Positions 60,983-64,000 of a DNA stretch of 64,000 nucleotides are shown in pieces. The DNA is from UBA8296 sp031581145 (GTDB lineage Bacteria; Bacteroidota; Rhodothermia; Balneolales; Balneolaceae), in assembly GCA_031581145.1 (NCBI GenBank), contig JAVLBP010000003.1, forward strand, positions 62,001 through 126,000, in the 5' to 3' direction. The notes beneath the pieces were generated by a model that saw only the letters and a list, made by a program, of their open reading frames with translations, was not told the origin of the DNA and did no database searches. The number at the start of each line of letters is the position of its first letter. Position 1 is the first letter of the stretch. The position numbers and the translations under genes were made by a program.

Positions 60983-62236
60983 TCAATTCGTACCAGAGAT
61001 TTTTTTTGACAGTCGACCTTTTACACTCAACACCTGACCAGAATCGTCGGCAACGGGCACAGCATAATCAATGACATTTACGGCCTCGTTTCCAATCACG
61101 ATTCTGTAGGTATGAGTTTTAGATGTCCCTTTTTGCACTTCTGCTATAAAAGATAGATACCCTTGACGGTCATCCTCATGAACATGTGGGTACAGACCCG
61201 CCGCGCGTAGAGCGCTTGCCTCCTCTCCAAATACTTTTTCAAGAGCATCTCCGGAAAATGTCGGTGCATCCTTGATTTCCTCATCTCCATGTAATGCTTC
61301 GAGTGGATAGCGATACTCTACATGCTCAGGCGTCCCAAACAACGAACCCATCCATGCACTACGCTCCCCAAGTGCTTCCATGATTTTGGACTGAGCCGAT
61401 TTGTTTTGAAGCAGCAAACGAATCACTTCTTGATCCGTCCCTCCCACATTACGGCTGGAGACTACCACATCAATATCCTTTTTGACTACATTGCCAAGTT
61501 TAAATTCCCCTGAGACATCGACACCATTGCCTCCCGAAAACGCCTCCTTCAGAGCGCTTGAGTGACCAGCCTCAAAAATATCCCAAACTTTAATTTCTTT
61601 GAGCTGATCCGCATCTAGTCCTGTCATATCACGGAACATCTTGTTCGCCGATAACACATTCCCCTGAATATCCACATCAACAGACACCCTTTTGGACTCC
61701 TCAAACAAATCATCAAACTCAAGATCAGCATCCATAAGTGTGAGTTCGCTCTGTTTGCGTTGGGAAATGTCATGTTGGTATGACACCCAATACGCGAGGT
61801 CACCTGCATCGTCGAAAATTGGGTGAATATCCCACTGATTAATGAATTCAGAACCATCTTTACGGTAATTCACCGTGTGCCCGAAAAAAGATTGACCATG
61901 GTGTAACTTTTCTCTGAGCACTCGCAAAACCTCTGGGTCAGTTTTTTCACCCTGAAGCATTCGAGGCGTTTGACCAATCGCTTCCTCACGACTATAACCC
62001 GTCATGCGCGTAAATCCGTCATTCACATAGACAATTCGAGGCCCTGGCTTATCCAAGTCCACCTCCGTGATGACAATCGAATCATAATCTGTGGAGATCG
62101 CCTTTTCTAGAAGCTCTAGGCGATGTGTAACAGTCTCAAGTTGAGTTTGCAGGTCATCAATAAGTTGCGTTGCGTCTTTTAAGAACGCTTCGTCTTTAAT
62201 CGTAGACTCTAAAAGATTTTTGAGTGTCTCAGACAT
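60983..62236 (-). CDS. Multi-PAS signalling protein with a degenerate LOV-like motif
   Basis: The 417-residue protein has an N-terminal coiled coil (about 20-48, DDLQTQLETVTHRLELLEK), a PAS domain (about 50-155) with GYSREEAIGQTPRMLQGEKT and a PAC-like FINQWDIHPIFD and VSYQHDISQRK, a second (about 165-280), and a third (about 290-410). The first reads GQTPRMLQG where photoactive LOV domains have GRNCRFLQG; the flavin-binding cysteine position is P91, so it is not a classical photoreceptor. No output domain (kinase, cyclase) is present. It is probably the first gene of the run that ends in the polyketide cluster. Confidence 0.82.
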   Translation of the reverse strand: MSETLKNLLESTIKDEAFLKDATQLIDDLQTQLETVTHRLELLEKAISTDYDSIVITEVDLDKPGPRIVYVNDGFTRMTGYSREEAIGQTPRMLQGEKTDPEVLRVLREKLHHGQSFFGHTVNYRKDGSEFINQWDIHPIFDDAGDLAYWVSYQHDISQRKQSELTLMDADLEFDDLFEESKRVSVDVDIQGNVLSANKMFRDMTGLDADQLKEIKVWDIFEAGHSSALKEAFSGGNGVDVSGEFKLGNVVKKDIDVVVSSRNVGGTDQEVIRLLLQNKSAQSKIMEALGERSAWMGSLFGTPEHVEYRYPLEALHGDEEIKDAPTFSGDALEKVFGEEASALRAAGLYPHVHEDDRQGYLSFIAEVQKGTSKTHTYRIVIGNEAVNVIDYAVPVADDSGQVLSVKGRLSKKISGTN

Positions 62237-62439
62237 GGGTAATCTATTTCAAAAAATCGATTGAATAATAGCAGAAAAGTGATTTGCGGGGTGAACTATT
62301 CAGTGAGATTACTCTTTTGACAACCTCAAAAAATACATTCTTCCGCAACTTCCATCAGCACTCAAAAACAACACACCCCCCTTAAAACATTCCACACACC
62401 ATGGAGATCTTTTCTTTGGATATGCGGAGTACTCAACGC

Positions 62440-62459
62440 GTTAGCTCAATGAGCTTAAC
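62440..62459 (-). terminator. Possible stem-loop after the acyl-CoA dehydrogenase gene
   Basis: GTTAGCTC and GAGCTTAAC pair across a three-base loop with one bulged base, 18 bases past the stop codon. There is no U-run, so this is a weak terminator candidate. Confidence 0.3.
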
Positions 62460-62477
62460 CCTTGAAGGCCTAGTTGA

Positions 62478-63653
62478 TCAATGCAAAATCAACTTCGCAA
62501 TCGTCTGCAATTGCATGTTACTCGTCCCTTCATAAATCTTACCAATCTTGGCGTCGCGATAATACTTTTCAACAGGGTACTCTTTCACAAATCCATTGCC
62601 GCCAAAAAGATCTATGGCCATCGATGCCACTCGTTCCGCAACTTCAGAACCGTAATACTTGGACATTGCAGCCTCCTTTAAAAATGGCTGGCCAGCTTCT
62701 TTGATACGTGCTGCGTTGTAGACGAGCAGTCGTGCCATTTCAATATCGGTGGCCATCTGGGCGAGCTGAAACTGAACAGACTGAAATTCAGAGACACTTT
62801 TTCCAAATTGCTTTCGCTCTTGTACATAATCTAGAGCTGCTTCATATGCTCCTTGAGCCAAACCCACCATCTGGGCACCAATACCAATGCGTCCTTCATT
62901 TAGGGTTTCAATGGCTACCTTATACCCCTTGCCAAACTCACCAAGGATATTCTCCTCTGGAACAAATACATCTTCCATCCTTACCTCGCATGTTGAGCTG
63001 GCTCGTATCCCAAGCTTATCCTCTTTTTTGGAAATGCTAAACCCTTCCATATCACGTTCTACAACGAATGCGGTGATGCCTTTGTATCCATCTTCAGGTT
63101 TTGCATTGGCAAATACGATAAAAATGTCCGCTTCATTGGCGTTGGTAATCCAAAGCTTTGCGCCATTAAGTCTGTAGCCATGTCCTTCTTTCACAGCAGT
63201 GCTTTTTAGAGCAAATGCATCACTTCCCGAGGCAGCTTCAGACAAGCAATAAGCGCCCACAGATTCAGAAGCAAGACGTGGTAAGTAGCGTTGTTGAAGG
63301 TCGTCAGATCCGTATCGGATAAAAGCATTGTTCACCAACGTATTCTGCACATCCATAAAGACACCAACAGAGGCATCTACTTTAGAAATCTGTTCAATTG
63401 CGACGATACTCATAAAAAATGATCCCCCTGCACCACCATGTTCCTCAGGGATTTCGATGCCCATCAAACCCATGTCAAAAAATGATTTCACGAGATCAGG
63501 GTCCAAGGCCGCTTTTTCGTCCATTTCGAGTATGCGCGGGGTGATTTCTTGCTGTGCGAACTCTGCTGCAGCATCACGAAGCATCTGCTCATCTTCGGTT
63601 AGCTGGGTGAGGGGTTGTGTAGCGTCGGTTAGAATAGTATCGGTCGTGGACAT
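62478..63653 (-). CDS. Acyl-CoA dehydrogenase
   Basis: The 391-residue flavoprotein carries out the first dehydrogenation of acyl-CoA beta-oxidation. It has the three ACAD regions: N-terminal helices (FAQQEITPRILEMDEKA), AYCLSEAASGSDAFALKSTA for flavin and substrate binding, and KYYRDAKIGKIYEGTSNMQL at the C-terminus. The catalytic base appears in YEGTSN, as in short-chain or branched-chain (butyryl/2-methylacyl) enzymes. It is divergent from the gene at 63789, probably a methylmalonyl-CoA mutase subunit, which would fit odd-chain or branched acyl-CoA breakdown. Confidence 0.94.
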   Translation of the reverse strand: MSTTDTILTDATQPLTQLTEDEQMLRDAAAEFAQQEITPRILEMDEKAALDPDLVKSFFDMGLMGIEIPEEHGGAGGSFFMSIVAIEQISKVDASVGVFMDVQNTLVNNAFIRYGSDDLQQRYLPRLASESVGAYCLSEAASGSDAFALKSTAVKEGHGYRLNGAKLWITNANEADIFIVFANAKPEDGYKGITAFVVERDMEGFSISKKEDKLGIRASSTCEVRMEDVFVPEENILGEFGKGYKVAIETLNEGRIGIGAQMVGLAQGAYEAALDYVQERKQFGKSVSEFQSVQFQLAQMATDIEMARLLVYNAARIKEAGQPFLKEAAMSKYYGSEVAERVASMAIDLFGGNGFVKEYPVEKYYRDAKIGKIYEGTSNMQLQTIAKLILH

Positions 63654-63710
63654 AGCTCCAATAATGTATTATTCTTGATTGTGTTGAGTTTCAGGGTTAC
63701 GTAGACTCGA

Positions 63711-63738
63711 CGATGTACATTGAATCTTTAGTACATCG
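63711..63738. promoter_or_regulatory. Operator-like dyad between acyl-CoA dehydrogenase and the divergent gene
   Basis: CGATGTAC, 12 bases, GTACATCG: a perfect eight-base dyad in the 135-base divergent spacer. Its arms and spacing suit a TetR- or GntR-type repressor of acyl-CoA genes. The regulator is not in the window. Confidence 0.4.
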
Positions 63739-63746
63739 TATCTTTA
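63715..63746 (+). repeat. 16-base duplication overlapping the acyl-CoA operator dyad
   Basis: GTACATTGAATCTTTA followed by GTACATCGTATCTTTA (14 of 16 identical). The dyad at 63711-63738 is built across the two copies. Confidence 0.75.
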
Positions 63747-63788
63747 AGTGAATCCCGCCTCAAGCAAATAATATAGTCGTTTTAAACC

Positions 63789-64000
63789 ATGCTCGATACC
63801 CCTCTGCAACAAAATTGGCACCAATCGATCCGTAAAGCTTTGGATCTATCTGCAGACGCACCTCTATACTCAAAGGTGTATGACTCTGGCGTGGTAATGA
63901 AGCCATGTTACACACGCCAAGAGCAAGCAAATACAGCATGGGTTTCAGCACAATGGTATGATTTGGTGATGTCTCAGTCGTTAGAGCCCCTGAAGGTATT
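63789..64000 (+). CDS. Probable methylmalonyl-CoA mutase small subunit, N-terminus only
   Basis: From ATG 63789 the frame stays open to the right edge (70 codons). The segment WHQSIRKAL, then PLYSKVYDSG and VMKPCYTRQEQ, follows the usual pattern of mutase subunit N-termini (a W..xV.K.L helix, then a DGI.. P.Y segment). Only a fraction of the protein is seen, so the assignment rests on pattern and on the adjacent acyl-CoA dehydrogenase. It could belong to another mutase-type enzyme. Confidence 0.5.
   Translation, partial: MLDTPLQQNWHQSIRKALDLSADAPLYSKVYDSGVVMKPCYTRQEQANTAWVSAQWYDLVMSQSLEPLKV

Noticed and set aside
61940..61980. Blue-light (LOV) photoreceptor.
   Set aside because: The adduct-forming cysteine is replaced by proline (P91).
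63760..63951. 63-codon minus-strand frame at the right edge.
   Set aside because: Antisense to the open frame starting at 63789, which has the better protein pattern.

Overview
The window is a contiguous piece of a bacterial chromosome from the Bacteroidota/FCB group. Supporting signs are a T9SS-type C-terminal sorting domain (1837-3186), a GldC homologue, carboxypeptidase-regulatory TonB-dependent receptors, a DUF5686-type outer-membrane protein, a single-chain glycyl-tRNA synthetase and a TAnnTTTG promoter-like element in front of pyrF. The gene set resembles Balneolota/Rhodothermota more than Bacteroidales; that placement is inference. Genes are tightly packed, with no gap above about 250 bases. 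Most operon junctions overlap by 3-14 bases, and four of the seven tail-to-tail junctions overlap outright. No insertion sequence, prophage, CRISPR array, rRNA or origin was recognised.

Region 1 (1-7.2 kb, minus strand) looks like a glycan-use locus: a truncated clan GH-A glycoside hydrolase, a secreted T9SS protein with two lectin-like domains and no catalytic domain, and a TonB-dependent receptor without SusD. The phenylalanine gene pheA sits inside it behind two strong hairpins. Region 2 (7.2-19 kb) holds a tandem universal stress protein, a DUF368 undecaprenyl-phosphate transporter-like protein, a zinc metalloprotease lipoprotein, glycyl-tRNA synthetase, asd, a large secreted lamin-tail protein, a PLP decarboxylase and a DUF3078 protein.

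Region 3 (19.2-24.6 kb, plus strand) is tRNA-Gln, prs, rplY, pth, hppA and an unknown protein. Region 4 (24.5-28.4 kb) has a six-bladed beta-propeller lipoprotein/secreted protein paired with a small cysteine-rich secreted protein, a methyltransferase, pyrF and rnhA. Region 5 (28.4-38.5 kb, minus) contains two likely operons: dnaK-tsaD, and membrane protein-hflX-unknown-TPR-aroA. Region 6 (38.5-44.1 kb) has two large envelope proteins converging on each other. Region 7 (44.2-50.9 kb, minus) is one long run: rluD-gldC-accA-DUF2085-DUF4199-CPBP protease-DUF2007-cdsA-TIGR01777 epimerase. Region 8 (51-57.3 kb) has recN, an L-2-hydroxyglutarate oxidase, a TlpA-like lipoprotein, ahcY, a phosphodiesterase-family lipoprotein and tRNA-Arg. 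Region 9 (57.4-62.2 kb, minus) is a compact run of PAS protein, sufE, type III polyketide synthase, methyltransferase and flavin monooxygenase, whose last three members match the content of the Streptomyces srsABC phenolic-lipid operon. The right edge holds an acyl-CoA dehydrogenase and the start of a divergent gene resembling the methylmalonyl-CoA mutase small subunit.

The most unusual sequence-level signal is a recurring set of short tandem repeats, each with 2-5 copies of 12-17 bases (plus longer 21- and 45-base duplications). Inside genes the period is always a multiple of three; between genes it is 13, 14, 16 or 17. Several arrays begin at or contain the stop codon of the upstream gene. 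I did not find a clear new defence or mobile system.
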